From NCBI GenBank assembly GCA_900549825.1, contig URQB01000003.1:94040-158039 (forward strand): 64,000 nt of DNA, written 5' to 3'. This DNA comes from an uncultured Oscillospiraceae bacterium. GTDB lineage: Bacteria > Bacillota > Clostridia > Oscillospirales > Acutalibacteraceae. The notes below the pieces were generated by a model that worked only from the letters and a program-made list of their open reading frames with translations, was not told the origin of the DNA and did no database searches. How positions within the stretch are numbered: position 1 is the first letter of the stretch; each line of letters opens with the position of its first letter. Shown piece by piece: positions 1 to 8,770 of this stretch. The translations under genes were made by a program, and so were the position numbers.

Positions 1-63
1 GAGCGGCCGCGCGAGCTGCTCGATGAAATCCTGCGCAAAACGCCCACTCCGAAGATCAGGTGA
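1..63 (+). CDS. C-terminal tail of a MoxR-family AAA ATPase (partial)
   Basis: The window opens inside a gene whose last 20 codons end with TGA at 61-63. The tail contains LLDEILRKTPTP, which resembles the C-terminus of MoxR-type AAA+ ATPases. The next two genes are DUF58 and a transglutaminase, the usual partners of MoxR, and the DUF58 start lies 4 bases past this stop. The identification rests on the short tail plus synteny, because the ATPase domain is outside the window. Confidence 0.6.
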   Translation, partial: ERPRELLDEILRKTPTPKIR

Positions 64-67
64 CGAA

Positions 68-1084
68 ATGAACCGTTATCGTATTCTTTATTTCTGGCTT
101 TTGGCGATGGCCGTTTCCTACTATGTGATGGATACGCGCTATCTCTCCTGGCTGCTGCTGGTGATGCTGCTCGTGCTCGTGCCGGTCGAGGTGCTGCTGA
201 GCATTCCCGGCCTTCTGACGCTGCGCATGAAGCTTACCGCGGAGCCGGACATGCTATATCAGGGAGGCGTTTTAACCGCGCGCGCGGAGCTTTCCTCCCG
301 TTTTCCGGTCCATTGCGTCAAGCTGCGGCTGCACTGCAAAAATCTGCTTACCGGCGAAGAAGCGGATAAAAAAGGCTGCTTTCCCGCGCGGGGCGGGAAG
401 ATGGCCGAGCTGCCCTGCCTGTGGGAGCATTGCGGCACGGTACGCTGCCAAGTGACCAGCGCGCGCATGGTCGACCTGCTGGGGCTTTTTTCCTTCCGTA
501 TCCGGCTGCCTGAGCCGGTGGATGTGCTGATTTCTCCGCAGCCGGTCCCCTTTCAGGGCAAGGCTTCATCCTTTGCGCCGGGCGGTACGCTGGACTTATC
601 CGCTTCGCCGGCCGGGAAGGGCGGAGAGGAGCGCAGCTCCGTGCGGGAATTCCGCGATGGAGACCAGCTGCGGGATGTGCACTGGAAGCTCTCCTCCAAG
701 CTGCAGAAGCTCATCGTGCGCGAGGCGGAGCAGGCGCCGCAGCCGAGCGTTGTGCTGGCCTTTTGCCTGAGCGGAGCGCCGGAGCGCGCGGACAAGACGC
801 TTGCAAGACTCACAGGCCTTTCGGAGGAGCTGTTTGAGAACCGGTGCGTGCACAGCCTGCAATGGTATGACGCGGCGAAAGCGGATTTGTGCACCCGGCA
901 GGTGGAGGATGCGGCATCCTTCCGTGAGACGCTGCTGGAGGCCTGCTCAGGCCCTTTGACAGAGCGGGAAGCGCATGTGGAGGATTACCGGGAAGAGTTC
1001 CATGCGCCGATGGCGGATCTGCTGTTTCTGATCCATGCGGATGGGATCTCCGTCTTTGGTGACACAGAGGAGGGGATGGAATGA
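68..1084 (+). CDS. DUF58 domain-containing membrane protein
   Basis: This is a 338-residue protein with two adjacent N-terminal hydrophobic segments (about residues 5-45) followed by a cytoplasmic region. The DUF58 signature lies near residues 195-220, with RSSVREFRDGDQLRDVHWKL. DUF58 proteins have a von Willebrand A-like fold and usually work with MoxR ATPases and transglutaminase-like membrane proteins; the molecular role is poorly defined. I chose ATG 68 because AGGTGA lies just upstream and the hydrophobic segment follows directly. The longer frame from 23 would overlap the upstream gene. The stop overlaps the next start (ATGA at 1081-1084), which indicates translational coupling. Confidence 0.85.
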   Translation: MNRYRILYFWLLAMAVSYYVMDTRYLSWLLLVMLLVLVPVEVLLSIPGLLTLRMKLTAEPDMLYQGGVLTARAELSSRFPVHCVKLRLHCKNLLTGEEADKKGCFPARGGKMAELPCLWEHCGTVRCQVTSARMVDLLGLFSFRIRLPEPVDVLISPQPVPFQGKASSFAPGGTLDLSASPAGKGGEERSSVREFRDGDQLRDVHWKLSSKLQKLIVREAEQAPQPSVVLAFCLSGAPERADKTLARLTGLSEELFENRCVHSLQWYDAAKADLCTRQVEDAASFRETLLEACSGPLTEREAHVEDYREEFHAPMADLLFLIHADGISVFGDTEEGME

Positions 1085-3276
1085 AACGGCCCGAATGCTC
1101 CGGGATGCAACCGGACGCCGCAACGCAGTTGACCGAATCCGTGCTCCGCTTTTGCAACGGCGCGGTTTTGCTGCTGGCCGGCCTGTATGGGACCCTGCTC
1201 TGCTTTTTCCATACGTTCTCCCTGCCCGAGTCCGGGACGGCGCTTCTCTGGGCCCTGCCGACAGCCCTGCTGTTTCTCGTCATTTATTCTCTGCCGAAGC
1301 ATAGGGGCATTGCCTATCTGGTTGCTTTTATCCTGTGGGGGATCGCCGCCTTTTTCGTGCTGCGCCAGATCGTGACCGGCGCGGTGTTCGTAGCGGAACA
1401 GTTTTCCACCCAGGCCTCTTCAGTGTTTACACAGCTCGGCCATTTCACACCGCCGCAGTCACAGGAGGAGCTGGCGGCCTGCCGCATGTTTTTCAGGGTC
1501 GTTCAGTTCCCTCTGACGGCGTACCTCGCTTGGGCGGTCATCAAGGCGCATAGTTTCTTTTTTTCCTTCCTTGTAACGGCCCCGTTTCTCGCGATTGCCG
1601 CCGTGATGGGGCTGTTGCCGCCCGCGCTGCCGCTCGTGCTGCTCGTCGGCTTCTGGGCCGCTATGCTGCTTTCAGGCCGGGCGGGGCGGATGGGGGAACG
1701 GCAGGCAGCAAAGGCCGGGCTCCTGCTTGCGCCGTTCGCATTCCTCTTGACGGCGTTGGTGGTGCTCATCAATCCGGCGGAGGCATACCAACCCTCCGCC
1801 GGGGTCGTACAGGTGCGCAATACGGTCATTCAGGCGATCACTGAACTGTTTGATTCCAGCAGGCAGGATTCCCTGTCCTTCACAGGCTACGGCGCGCCGA
1901 TGACCGGCTCCCCCGGCAGCACAGATCTGACGAATGCGGGAGAACTGCGGTTTACAGGCAAAACGGCGCTGCGCGTTCAAACGAAGCCGCAGGATTTTTA
2001 TTTGCGCGGGTGGGCGGGGTCCGAATATACGGGTACCTCGTGGCAGTTGATCTCCGAAGATGCATATCGGAACATGCGCCCTTCCTTTCAGCCGTTGCTG
2101 TATACGGATCTTGTGCAGAGGGAGTTGAGCGAACAGAAACAATCGGAGGCGGCCGGCATCACAATTGAAAATATCGCGGCCAATCCATCCTATACGTATA
2201 TGCCGTATTATTTTTCGCGGGGCGGTCTGGTCATAGAGAATGATTTTGTTCAGGATTCCTATCTGCTGATGGGCCGCGAGGATGGCACCTCTGTGAGCAA
2301 ATATACGCTCTATTCCTATTTTAGCCCTTTGAGTGAAGCGCAGCAGAATCAGGTTTCCAGCTGGGTGAAGCAAATGGATCGGGAATATGAAACGCAGATC
2401 ATGAAGCGATATACACAACTGCCGGACGGTGTCCGGGACAGACTGCTCTCCTATGCGGAGAAGTCCGGGCTAAAGGCGGCGGATGATCCGGAGGATTGGC
2501 TGCGTGTTGCGCAGGCGGTGGCGCAGGTCGTTCAAAATGCCGGCACCTATACGGAAAGGCCGGGCGCGGTGCCGGACGGGGAAGATTTTGTGCTGTATTT
2601 TCTGGAGGAGAATCCGCGGGGCTACTGCATCCATTTCGCAAGCGCGGCCGCCGCCCTGATGCGCGCGCTGCATGTACCGGCGCGGTACGTGGAGGGCTAC
2701 ACGGTCAAAACCAGCAATTTTAAGGCGGATGGCAGCGCTGAAATCCCGGACCGGCAGGCACACGCCTGGGCCGAGGTATGGGTGGACGGCCAGGGCTGGA
2801 CGCCCATTGAGGCGACGCCCGGCGGGGCCGCGACGCTGCGTGAGAATCCGGATGCGGACGATGACCTGCCGGAGGAGACCACGCTTCCCTCACAGACGCC
2901 GACTGCGAACGGATCGCTGAAACAATCGGGCGCGCAAACGTCCCATTGGCTCATCCCGCTTTTGGCCGGTTTGCTTCTGGCGGCGCTGGTTGCCGCGCGG
3001 CTGGAGCTGACCCGGCGGCGCAAGCTCGCCTTCCGCCAGAAGGACCGGAACCGGGCGGCGCTGGCAGTTTACGCCTATTTATGCCGCCTCTCCCGCTTTG
3101 GGTATGCGATCAGCGGAGAGGCGCAGCGGATTGCGCGCAAGGCGAAGTTCAGCCGCCATACGCTCACGCGGGAAGAGCTTGCTGCCCTTCGGAAGGAGGC
3201 GGAGCAGGGGGAGAAATCCACCTACGCGGGGCTTCCGCTTTGGAAGAAGCTTTTATTCCGGATTTTAGTTTTCTAA
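1081..3276 (+). CDS. transglutaminase-like membrane protein (TgpA type)
   Basis: The protein has 731 residues, with about six N-terminal membrane helices (roughly 20-225), a large extracytoplasmic part, a final helix near 628-645 and a cytoplasmic tail. The transglutaminase core lies near residues 500-585. It has a catalytic Cys in RGYCIHFASAAAALMRA, a His in DRQAHAWAEVWV and an Asp-equivalent in GWTPIEATPG. This Cys-His-Asp arrangement is typical of transglutaminase/protease-like domains such as TgpA. The gene is the third of a MoxR-DUF58-transglutaminase operon and overlaps DUF58 by 4 bases. Its substrate is unknown; an envelope role is inferred from topology. Confidence 0.87.
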   Translation: MKRPECSGMQPDAATQLTESVLRFCNGAVLLLAGLYGTLLCFFHTFSLPESGTALLWALPTALLFLVIYSLPKHRGIAYLVAFILWGIAAFFVLRQIVTGAVFVAEQFSTQASSVFTQLGHFTPPQSQEELAACRMFFRVVQFPLTAYLAWAVIKAHSFFFSFLVTAPFLAIAAVMGLLPPALPLVLLVGFWAAMLLSGRAGRMGERQAAKAGLLLAPFAFLLTALVVLINPAEAYQPSAGVVQVRNTVIQAITELFDSSRQDSLSFTGYGAPMTGSPGSTDLTNAGELRFTGKTALRVQTKPQDFYLRGWAGSEYTGTSWQLISEDAYRNMRPSFQPLLYTDLVQRELSEQKQSEAAGITIENIAANPSYTYMPYYFSRGGLVIENDFVQDSYLLMGREDGTSVSKYTLYSYFSPLSEAQQNQVSSWVKQMDREYETQIMKRYTQLPDGVRDRLLSYAEKSGLKAADDPEDWLRVAQAVAQVVQNAGTYTERPGAVPDGEDFVLYFLEENPRGYCIHFASAAAALMRALHVPARYVEGYTVKTSNFKADGSAEIPDRQAHAWAEVWVDGQGWTPIEATPGGAATLRENPDADDDLPEETTLPSQTPTANGSLKQSGAQTSHWLIPLLAGLLLAALVAARLELTRRRKLAFRQKDRNRAALAVYAYLCRLSRFGYAISGEAQRIARKAKFSRHTLTREELAALRKEAEQGEKSTYAGLPLWKKLLFRILVF

Positions 3277-3298
3277 ATATAGATATGGAGATACGGAA

Positions 3299-3330
3299 AA
3301 GGCGCGGCTTGAACAGGCTGCGTCTTTTTG
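3299..3330 (+). terminator. Rho-independent terminator of the MoxR-DUF58-transglutaminase operon
   Basis: AGGCGCGGC pairs with GGCTGCGTCT across a short loop (two G-U pairs), followed by TTTTT. It sits 23 bases past the transglutaminase stop. Confidence 0.65.
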
Positions 3331-3369
3331 CTTTCTTGCATCATATGACGTAAAATCTATGGAAAACAG

Positions 3370-3398
3370 TGGCAATCGGATGGGTTTTATGCTATAAT
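3370..3398 (+). promoter_or_regulatory. predicted sigma-A promoter of putP
   Basis: TATAAT at 3393-3398 is preceded by TG in the extended -10 position. A weak -35 (TGGCAA, 3370-3375) lies 17 bases upstream. The promoter is about 60 bases before the putP start. Confidence 0.5.
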
Positions 3399-3459
3399 AA
3401 TTCCCTATTCTTCGTTTTAATCGAAAAAGCATGAGGAAAAGCATTGAGGAGGAGACCGG

Positions 3460-4989
3460 ATGTCAAGTAAGGTGTGGATTTTTGCGGCCTTCGGCTGCTA
3501 TCTGCTGGTGATGATGGGAATCGGTGTGTTTTACTATAAGCGCACCAAGAATTCGGAGGATTATTTCCTGGGCGGCCGCTCGCTCAACGGCTGGGTAGCG
3601 GCGCTGAGCGCACAGGCCTCGGATATGAGCGGCTGGCTCCTGATGGGCCTGCCCGGTGCGATTTATGCGTTCGGCACAGGGCAAATCTGGATCGCGGTCG
3701 GTCTGGCGATCGGTACGATCCTGAACTGGATCCTCGTCGCCTCCCGCCTGCGGCGGTATACAATCAAAGCGGGGAACTCCCTGACGCTGCCGGCATTTTT
3801 TGAAAACCGGTTTCAGGATCACACCAAGGTGCTCCGTGTGGCATCCTCCCTGTTTATTATGATCTTCTTTCTGGTCTATACGGCCTCCGGCTTCTCCGCG
3901 GGTGCGAAGCTGTTTTCCTCCGTATTCGGGCTGGATTATACGCTCGCTCTTGTGATTGGTGTGGCTGTCATTTTGATCTACACGTTTTTCGGCGGCTTTC
4001 TTGCCGTGTGCTGGACGGATTTTGTGCAGGGCTTTATGATGCTCATCTCCCTGATGGTGGTGCCCGTGATCGCACTCGCTATGCTGGGCGGCCCGGGTGA
4101 GGCAAAGGCTGCGCTGGATTCGATCGGCGTCCATTTCCTCAATCCGCTCTATGATAACGGCAAGCCCATGGGCTTTGTCAGCATCCTTTCCCAGCTCGCT
4201 TGGGGCCTTGGCTATTTCGGCATGCCGCATATCCTGATCCGCTTCATGGCGATCAAAAATGAGGACGAGGTGCGTAAATCCCGCAAAGTGGCGATCGCCT
4301 GGGTGGTCATTTCCCTGTCCGCCGCCTGCTTCCTGGGCGCGATCGGGCGCGCGTTTTTCCTGGATCAACCGATCAGCAACTCCGAAAATGTGTTCATTGA
4401 AATGATCGGCGAAGTCTTCACCAACCATCTGGGGATTCCCTTCGTCGGCGGCCTGCTGCTGTGCGGCATTTTGGCTGCGATCATGTCCACGGCGGACTCC
4501 CAGCTGCTCGTAACCGCCTCCTCAATCTCTGAGGACGTCTATCAGGGCGTCATCCGTAAAAATGCGAGCGATAAGAGCATGCTGCGCGTCAGCCGCATCA
4601 CGGTGCTGGTGGTCAGTGCGATTGCCTTTATCATCGCGCTTGATCCCAACAGCAGCGTAATGGGCCTTGTTTCCAACGCATGGGCGGGCTTCGGCGCGAC
4701 CTTCGGCCCGGTTGTGATTCTGGCGCTGTTCTGGAAACGGTCGAATTTTGCGGGCGCTGCCTCCGGCATGATCGCGGGCGGCATAACCGTGATCGTTTGG
4801 GATTATATCAAATTCGGCGGGGAAACGCTGGCAACGCGCACGGGGCTGTATTCTCTGGTGCCCGGCTTTGCGCTCGGGCTGGTTTTGATGATTGCGGTCA
4901 GCCTGCTGACGAAGGCTCCCTCCAAGGAGATGCTGGAGGATTATGATGCGGTCGCCTCCCGGAAGGAAATATCCGAAACAGTGAAATAA
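3460..4989 (+). CDS. putP: sodium/proline symporter (SSS family)
   Basis: This 509-residue protein has 12-13 hydrophobic helices and matches the usual PutP length. The N-terminal sequence YFLGGRSLNGWVAALSAQASDMSGWLLMG is characteristic of Na+/solute symporters of the PutP group and contains the Ser residues of the Na+ site region. The AAIMSTADSQLLV segment in the middle of the protein is also a family hallmark. It imports proline driven by Na+ across the cytoplasmic membrane; proline specificity is inferred from overall resemblance. GAGGAGG lies upstream of ATG 3460. The gene is monocistronic, with its own promoter and terminator. Confidence 0.9.
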   Translation: MSSKVWIFAAFGCYLLVMMGIGVFYYKRTKNSEDYFLGGRSLNGWVAALSAQASDMSGWLLMGLPGAIYAFGTGQIWIAVGLAIGTILNWILVASRLRRYTIKAGNSLTLPAFFENRFQDHTKVLRVASSLFIMIFFLVYTASGFSAGAKLFSSVFGLDYTLALVIGVAVILIYTFFGGFLAVCWTDFVQGFMMLISLMVVPVIALAMLGGPGEAKAALDSIGVHFLNPLYDNGKPMGFVSILSQLAWGLGYFGMPHILIRFMAIKNEDEVRKSRKVAIAWVVISLSAACFLGAIGRAFFLDQPISNSENVFIEMIGEVFTNHLGIPFVGGLLLCGILAAIMSTADSQLLVTASSISEDVYQGVIRKNASDKSMLRVSRITVLVVSAIAFIIALDPNSSVMGLVSNAWAGFGATFGPVVILALFWKRSNFAGAASGMIAGGITVIVWDYIKFGGETLATRTGLYSLVPGFALGLVLMIAVSLLTKAPSKEMLEDYDAVASRKEISETVK

Positions 4990-5009
4990 ACGTACGCTTT
5001 TGTCTCTTC

Positions 5010-5038
5010 AGAGGGCTGCCCACGCAGCCCTCTTTTTC
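5010..5038 (+). terminator. Rho-independent terminator of putP
   Basis: AGAGGGCTGC and GCAGCCCTCT form a perfect 10-bp stem with a 4-base loop, followed by TTTTTC. It lies 20 bases past the putP stop. Confidence 0.9.
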
Positions 5039-5131
5039 GTTACAAGGCATGTTCCGCCCGCCTTTCTCATAAGATGAAAATACGGATAAAACCGAAGGAG
5101 AGCTTCCGAAAAACGGTGATGGGAATGGGCG

Positions 5132-6355
5132 GTGACAGTCACGTTGCAGACGAAGGAAACAAACAGGCTGAATATCATATTATCCGTCGTCATCTGCCTC
5201 GCGCTCGGTGCGCTAAGTGTTTTTGGCGTAGCGCAGGGCGTGGAAGAGCACGCGAGAAAGGTACAGGCGGCGCAGGGCGTAGAGACAGCGGCACCCTCCA
5301 GCCTTGCACCTGCAGATTCGCTGACCTCCTCCACGCAGACGGATACAACACAGGCCTCCTATATCAAGTGGGTGGAGTTCAACGCGCCCTACGCCGCTCT
5401 GAGCGACACGCTGGCGCTCGATATCAAAACGCATGAAGATGGGAAGGGGCCGCACGTCAGCTGGATCGATTCGCTCGCCTGGCTTGCCTGTAAGAATGGG
5501 GGCAACTGGAAAGGCTATAAATCGACCCAGCTGCAAAAGCTCAAGGATGCGCTGGCGGATGGGAAAACGGTCGACGAGCTGATGGCGGATAACAAATACT
5601 ACGATTATTATAAGCGAGCCTATACGGCTGTGCTCGGCGGCATGGTGGGCGAATATGAAAAGGAGGCCCCGGACAAGGAGCACGAGGGCCAGAAGATCAT
5701 TGTCAAAAAATACGGGCTGAAGGCCTATTGCCCGATTGCAGAGGGCTTTGGCTACAGCCATTACGATGATTTCGGCGATTCGCGCTCCTACGGCTACCGC
5801 AGGCGGCATCTTGGCAACGATCTGCTGGGGGCGATCGGCACACCGATCGTTGCGGTGGAGGGTGGCATCGTGGAGGCGTACGGCTGGAACCAATACGGCG
5901 GCTGGCGGCTGGGCATCCGCAGCTTTGACGGCAAGCGATCTTATTATTACGCGCATCTGCGCAAGGGGCACCCCTATCAGACGGGCATTCAGCTTGGCTC
6001 CAAGGTCAAGGCTGGGCAGGTGATCGGATATCTCGGCTCCACAGGCTATTCGACCAAGGAGGATAAGAACGGCATGACGCAGCCACATCTGCACATCGGC
6101 CTGCAACTGATTTTTGACGAATCGCAGAAAGAGGGGATCAACCAGATCTGGCTGAACCTTTACCCGCTTATCGAGCTTTTGAACCGCAACAAGGCGACGG
6201 TTGTGCGCGATGAAGAATCGAAGGAATATTTCCGTAAATATGATATTTTTGACCCGGCCTATCCGAAGGAATTGCAGGAAAAGCCAAAGACGACGGCTCC
6301 GCCCGCCACGACGACACAGGCGCAGACGACGCAGCAGGCTTCGGCGACACAATAA
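5132..6355 (+). CDS. membrane-anchored M23 family metallopeptidase
   Basis: The 407-residue protein has an N-terminal signal anchor (about residues 12-35), a linker, an uncharacterised helical region (about 75-200) and an M23/LytM domain (about 205-345). The zinc ligands are visible as HLGND (HxxxD) and HLHIG (HxH), so the fold looks catalytically complete. The extreme C-terminus is a Thr/Ala/Gln-rich low-complexity tail. M23 enzymes cut peptidoglycan cross-bridges, and the anchor places this one outside the membrane. The start is GTG 5132, since no in-frame ATG precedes the anchor helix. It stands alone between two terminators. Confidence 0.87.
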   Translation: MTVTLQTKETNRLNIILSVVICLALGALSVFGVAQGVEEHARKVQAAQGVETAAPSSLAPADSLTSSTQTDTTQASYIKWVEFNAPYAALSDTLALDIKTHEDGKGPHVSWIDSLAWLACKNGGNWKGYKSTQLQKLKDALADGKTVDELMADNKYYDYYKRAYTAVLGGMVGEYEKEAPDKEHEGQKIIVKKYGLKAYCPIAEGFGYSHYDDFGDSRSYGYRRRHLGNDLLGAIGTPIVAVEGGIVEAYGWNQYGGWRLGIRSFDGKRSYYYAHLRKGHPYQTGIQLGSKVKAGQVIGYLGSTGYSTKEDKNGMTQPHLHIGLQLIFDESQKEGINQIWLNLYPLIELLNRNKATVVRDEESKEYFRKYDIFDPAYPKELQEKPKTTAPPATTTQAQTTQQASATQ

Positions 6356-6376
6356 GATTGAATAGTAAAAGGCTTT

Positions 6377-6410
6377 GGGCCGCCGCATTTTCAGCGGCGG
6401 CCCCTGTTTG
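6377..6410 (+). terminator. terminator hairpin between the M23 gene and the convergent padR gene
   Basis: GGGCCGCCGC and GCGGCGGCCC form a perfect 10-bp stem with a 7-base loop, followed by CTGTTTG. It probably serves the M23 gene and may also act on the convergent PadR transcript. Confidence 0.75.
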
Positions 6411-6412
6411 TG

Positions 6413-6841
6413 CTACAACAGGTGGACTTTCGTTGCGGTGAGGACGGCCTGATAGCCTGTATGGGCTTCGCCATAGGCATTCATGAGTGCCTTGAGGCGG
6501 TTGCGCCCGGCGGGTGTGATCTGGTAGTAAATGCGCATCTGCCGTTTTTCACAATCAGAGGTGTAGGTTGTGATGTAGCCCCTGCCCAACATGCGATATA
6601 ACGTGGGATACATGGCTCCTTCCGGAATGCGAAAACATCCGCCGCTGTATGCCTTAATGGACTGGCTGATCTCATAGCCGTAAGTATCGCTTTTGCTTAG
6701 GCGGGCGAGGATTAAACATTCGGTGAGCGCTTTCATGAAATTGTCTTTTGCCTTTTGGAGTGCTTCCTCTTCGCTGATAGGTGGATTTCGCTTTTCCCTG
6801 TAGCGGACGATAGCTTGTTGAATTTTTGATTTGTGCATCAT
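6413..6841 (-). CDS. PadR family transcriptional regulator
   Basis: This 142-residue protein has a PadR winged-helix domain over about residues 30-125, including LTECLILARLSKSDTYGYEI, a PEGAMYPTLYRML recognition region and a wing with RIYYQITPAGRNRLK. PadR proteins are cytoplasmic repressors that often control membrane proteins or efflux pumps in response to small ligands. ATG 6841 was chosen because AAAGGAG lies 7 bases upstream. Longer frames reading back into the SLOG gene are shadows. No target gene is adjacent, so its regulon cannot be read from this window. Confidence 0.88.
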   Translation of the reverse strand: MMHKSKIQQAIVRYREKRNPPISEEEALQKAKDNFMKALTECLILARLSKSDTYGYEISQSIKAYSGGCFRIPEGAMYPTLYRMLGRGYITTYTSDCEKRQMRIYYQITPAGRNRLKALMNAYGEAHTGYQAVLTATKVHLL

Positions 6842-6902
6842 TAACAGCTCCTTTTGATCATTTAGCCGGATGAAACCGGCAGCGTGCAACATATTATGAC
6901 GT

Positions 6903-6931
6903 TCCCCTGACACTCTGTCAGGGGATTTTTT
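6903..6931 (+). terminator. hairpin overlapping the 3' end of the SLOG gene
   Basis: CCCCTGACA and TGTCAGGGG form a 9-bp stem, followed on the plus strand by ATTTTTT. The SLOG stop codon is inside the stem. The T-run faces the plus direction, where no gene ends, so its function is uncertain. Confidence 0.4.
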
Positions 6932-7406
6932 CATCCCATCCCTCCTCTGCCAGATTGATGACCGGAACGCCCCTGCGCCGCGCATACTGCACCGTATATG
7001 CCGTGCCGCCTTGATCGCTTGTGCAATAGCAAACGCAAACGTCGCTGTGATCGACCATGTAGCGGTTCCGCTCGAACATACAGCTCCGCGTGTAACGCTC
7101 GGAAAGATATACCACCTCATCCGCCCGCCGTTTGATGGATTCATAGAGCAGCCTGTCCGTTTCCCGCCATTGTTCCGCCTGATCGCGGCAGGGGAGGGCC
7201 AGAATCAGCTTCACCTGCGGGTGGAACCGCCGCGCTTTCAAAACGGCCTGCGCTGCGAGCGTATCAAAGCCCAAGGCTCCGCCGCAATAAAAGGTGGTGA
7301 TGCCCTGCTTGATCAATTGTTTGATGATTTTTTGCAGCCGCTTTTGCAAGTTTAAAAAATCGTCTTGTGGAATTCTTCGATGGCCTGTAAAGCTGCAACT
7401 ATTCAC
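6918..7406 (-). CDS. SLOG family protein (DUF1273/YpsA-like)
   Basis: The 162-residue protein is close to full length for small SLOG/DUF1273 proteins. It opens with SCSFTGHRRIP and contains FYCGGALGFDTLAAQAV, KLILALPC and SDQGGTAYTVQYA, which fit the Rossmann-like SLOG fold that binds nucleotide-derived ligands. The start is GTG 7406. It is transcribed divergently from a small XRE regulator (start 7506), and tandem palindromes lie between them, so the regulator probably controls this gene. A decayed paralogue lies 1.3 kb away beside another XRE gene. The cellular role is unknown. Confidence 0.82.
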   Translation of the reverse strand: MNSCSFTGHRRIPQDDFLNLQKRLQKIIKQLIKQGITTFYCGGALGFDTLAAQAVLKARRFHPQVKLILALPCRDQAEQWRETDRLLYESIKRRADEVVYLSERYTRSCMFERNRYMVDHSDVCVCYCTSDQGGTAYTVQYARRRGVPVINLAEEGWDEKIP

Positions 7407-7433
7407 AAAAAAGGCCGCCTTTCAGCTCGATAT

Positions 7434-7473
7434 AAGGGAATATCCCTTAAAACTGTCTAAGGGATATTCCCTT
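7434..7473. promoter_or_regulatory. tandem palindromic operator between SLOG and XRE genes
   Basis: Two near-identical 15-bp palindromes, AAGGGAATATCCCTT (7434-7448) and AAGGGATATTCCCTT (7459-7473), lie 25 bp centre to centre in the divergent intergenic region. The arms are 6 bp around a 3-bp centre. This is a likely binding site for the XRE protein encoded at 7506, controlling both directions. Confidence 0.65.
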
Positions 7474-7505
7474 GATACATACTTACATCAAGGAGATGAT
7501 ATTTT

Positions 7506-7736
7506 ATGTATCAACGGATACGCGATTTACGCGAAGATCAAGATTTATCTCAAAAAGATATTGCTGCTTATCTACATATTCACCAGACGACGTACTCAGA
7601 TTATGAGTTGGGGGAATTAAATATTTCAATTCCCATGTTGATTAAACTGGCGGAATTTTACAACACGAGTGTAGACTACCTTTTGGATTTAACGGATGAA
7701 CGCAGGCCATATCCTAGAAAAAAACAAAAACTTTAA
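7506..7736 (+). CDS. XRE-family helix-turn-helix regulator
   Basis: This 76-residue protein consists almost entirely of a Cro/C1-type HTH (residues 3-60), with LREDQDLSQKDIAAYLHI, YSDYELGELNISI and LAEFYNTSVDYLL. The tail is basic (PRKKQKL). AAGGAG is upstream of ATG 7506. It is divergent from the SLOG gene, with a tandem palindrome between them, so it is probably an autoregulating repressor of the pair. There is no sensor domain beyond the HTH. Confidence 0.87.
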   Translation: MYQRIRDLREDQDLSQKDIAAYLHIHQTTYSDYELGELNISIPMLIKLAEFYNTSVDYLLDLTDERRPYPRKKQKL

Positions 7737-7858
7737 AACGATACGGATTATAGACGAAAATGGTATTTTTCATGATTCGGATAGCAGGATATTACCGAAC
7801 AATGCGGACTATCGATCAAGTTTTATAATCAAAATATGTATTCTTTAAATTTAATAAA

Positions 7859-7876
7859 TTACTATAACTATAGTAA
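7859..7876. promoter_or_regulatory. 18-bp palindrome upstream of the second XRE gene
   Basis: TTACTATA-AC-TATAGTAA is a perfect palindrome with 8-bp arms and a 2-bp centre, located just upstream of the predicted promoter at 7892-7920. It is a candidate operator for the protein encoded at 7954. Confidence 0.5.
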
Positions 7877-7891
7877 CTATTATTGAGTGAA

Positions 7892-7920
7892 TTGTCAAGC
7901 ATTTCTAATAAGATTATTAT
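7892..7920 (+). promoter_or_regulatory. predicted promoter of the XRE gene at 7954
   Basis: TTGTCA (7892-7897) and TATTAT (7915-7920) are separated by 17 bases. The translation start is 34 bases downstream of the -10. Confidence 0.55.
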
Positions 7921-7953
7921 ATAAGTATTGTTTAGGGAAGGAGATAAAATCTT

Positions 7954-8247
7954 ATGGATCAGAAGCGTTCCACTCCAGAAGATTCTCTCGTTGCCTTAAA
8001 AGACCACGGCAGAATTGAGGTTCGGCTCAAAGAAATCCTGGATTCCCGCGGCATGAAGCGGAATACGCTGGCCAGAGCAATTGGCTGCCGGTTTGAAGTG
8101 GTCAACCGGTGGTGCCAAAATGAATTGCAGGAAATCGATACGGACACGCTTGCCAAACTTTGCTGCTATTTTCACTGTTCCGTCGGGGATATCCTGCAAT
8201 TTTGTGAACCCGAAAGGGAGTTCACCACATCCGATCCTGAAAAATAA
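7954..8247 (+). CDS. XRE/HTH_26-type transcriptional regulator
   Basis: The 97-residue protein has a helix-turn-helix over about residues 22-88. The segments VRLKEILDSRGMKRNTLARAI, FEVVNRWCQNE and LAKLCCYFHCSVGDILQF are typical of the small Cro-like (HTH_26) group. GAAGGAGA precedes ATG 7954. It has its own promoter and a palindrome upstream, so autoregulation is plausible. Its 3' end faces the decayed SLOG copy, and no target gene is evident. Confidence 0.83.
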   Translation: MDQKRSTPEDSLVALKDHGRIEVRLKEILDSRGMKRNTLARAIGCRFEVVNRWCQNELQEIDTDTLAKLCCYFHCSVGDILQFCEPEREFTTSDPEK

Positions 8248-8277
8248 ACAGGGGCTATTGTCAAAATTCTTGCTTCC

Positions 8278-8720
8278 CCCGACCATGCGTCAGGGGATTT
8301 TTCATTCGCCCCGGCCAAATGACCGGAACGCCCTTTTGCCGCGCATAATTCACCGTATATGCCGTGCCGCCTTGACCGCTCGAGCAGGCAGCTTCGCGTG
8401 TAACGCTCGGCGAGATATATCACCTCATCCGCCTGCCATTTGATGGATTCATAGAGCAGCCTGTCCGCTTCCCGCCAATGCTCCGCCTGATCGGGGCAGG
8501 GGAGGGCCAGAATCAGCTTCACCCGAGGATGGAACCGCCGCGCTTTCAAAACGGCCTGCGCCGCGAGCGTGTCAAAGCCCAGCGCTCCGCCGCAATAAAA
8601 GGCGGTTATGTCACGGTGGAGCAGTGCCTTTACAGTTTGGTGAAGGCGCTTTTGCACGGTGGATCGTTCGGCTTCTGGAATTTTTCGATGGCCGGTGAAA
8701 CAACAGGATGATCCATACAT
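8278..8720 (-). pseudogene. decayed second copy of the SLOG gene
   Basis: From ATG 8720 (behind AAAAGGAGA) the frame starts CCFTGHRKIP and follows the intact SLOG protein at 6918-7406 closely through YLAERYTRSCLLER. An internal deletion of about 53 bases relative to the intact copy then shifts the frame. The remainder, GQGGTAYTVNYARQKGVPVI, is still readable in another frame. The open frame instead runs on to 8172 with unrelated sequence. The lost segment corresponds to the middle of the ligand-binding fold, so the product is probably non-functional. Confidence 0.8.
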
Positions 8721-8770
8721 TTTTTCTCCTTTTCGTAATATAAAGAATATTTTTTTAAAAATCTGCCAAC

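Noticed and set aside
5213..6388. 391-codon minus-strand frame opposite the M23 peptidase
   Set aside because: Low-complexity Arg/Leu-rich translation typical of an antisense shadow; the M23 motifs are on the plus strand.
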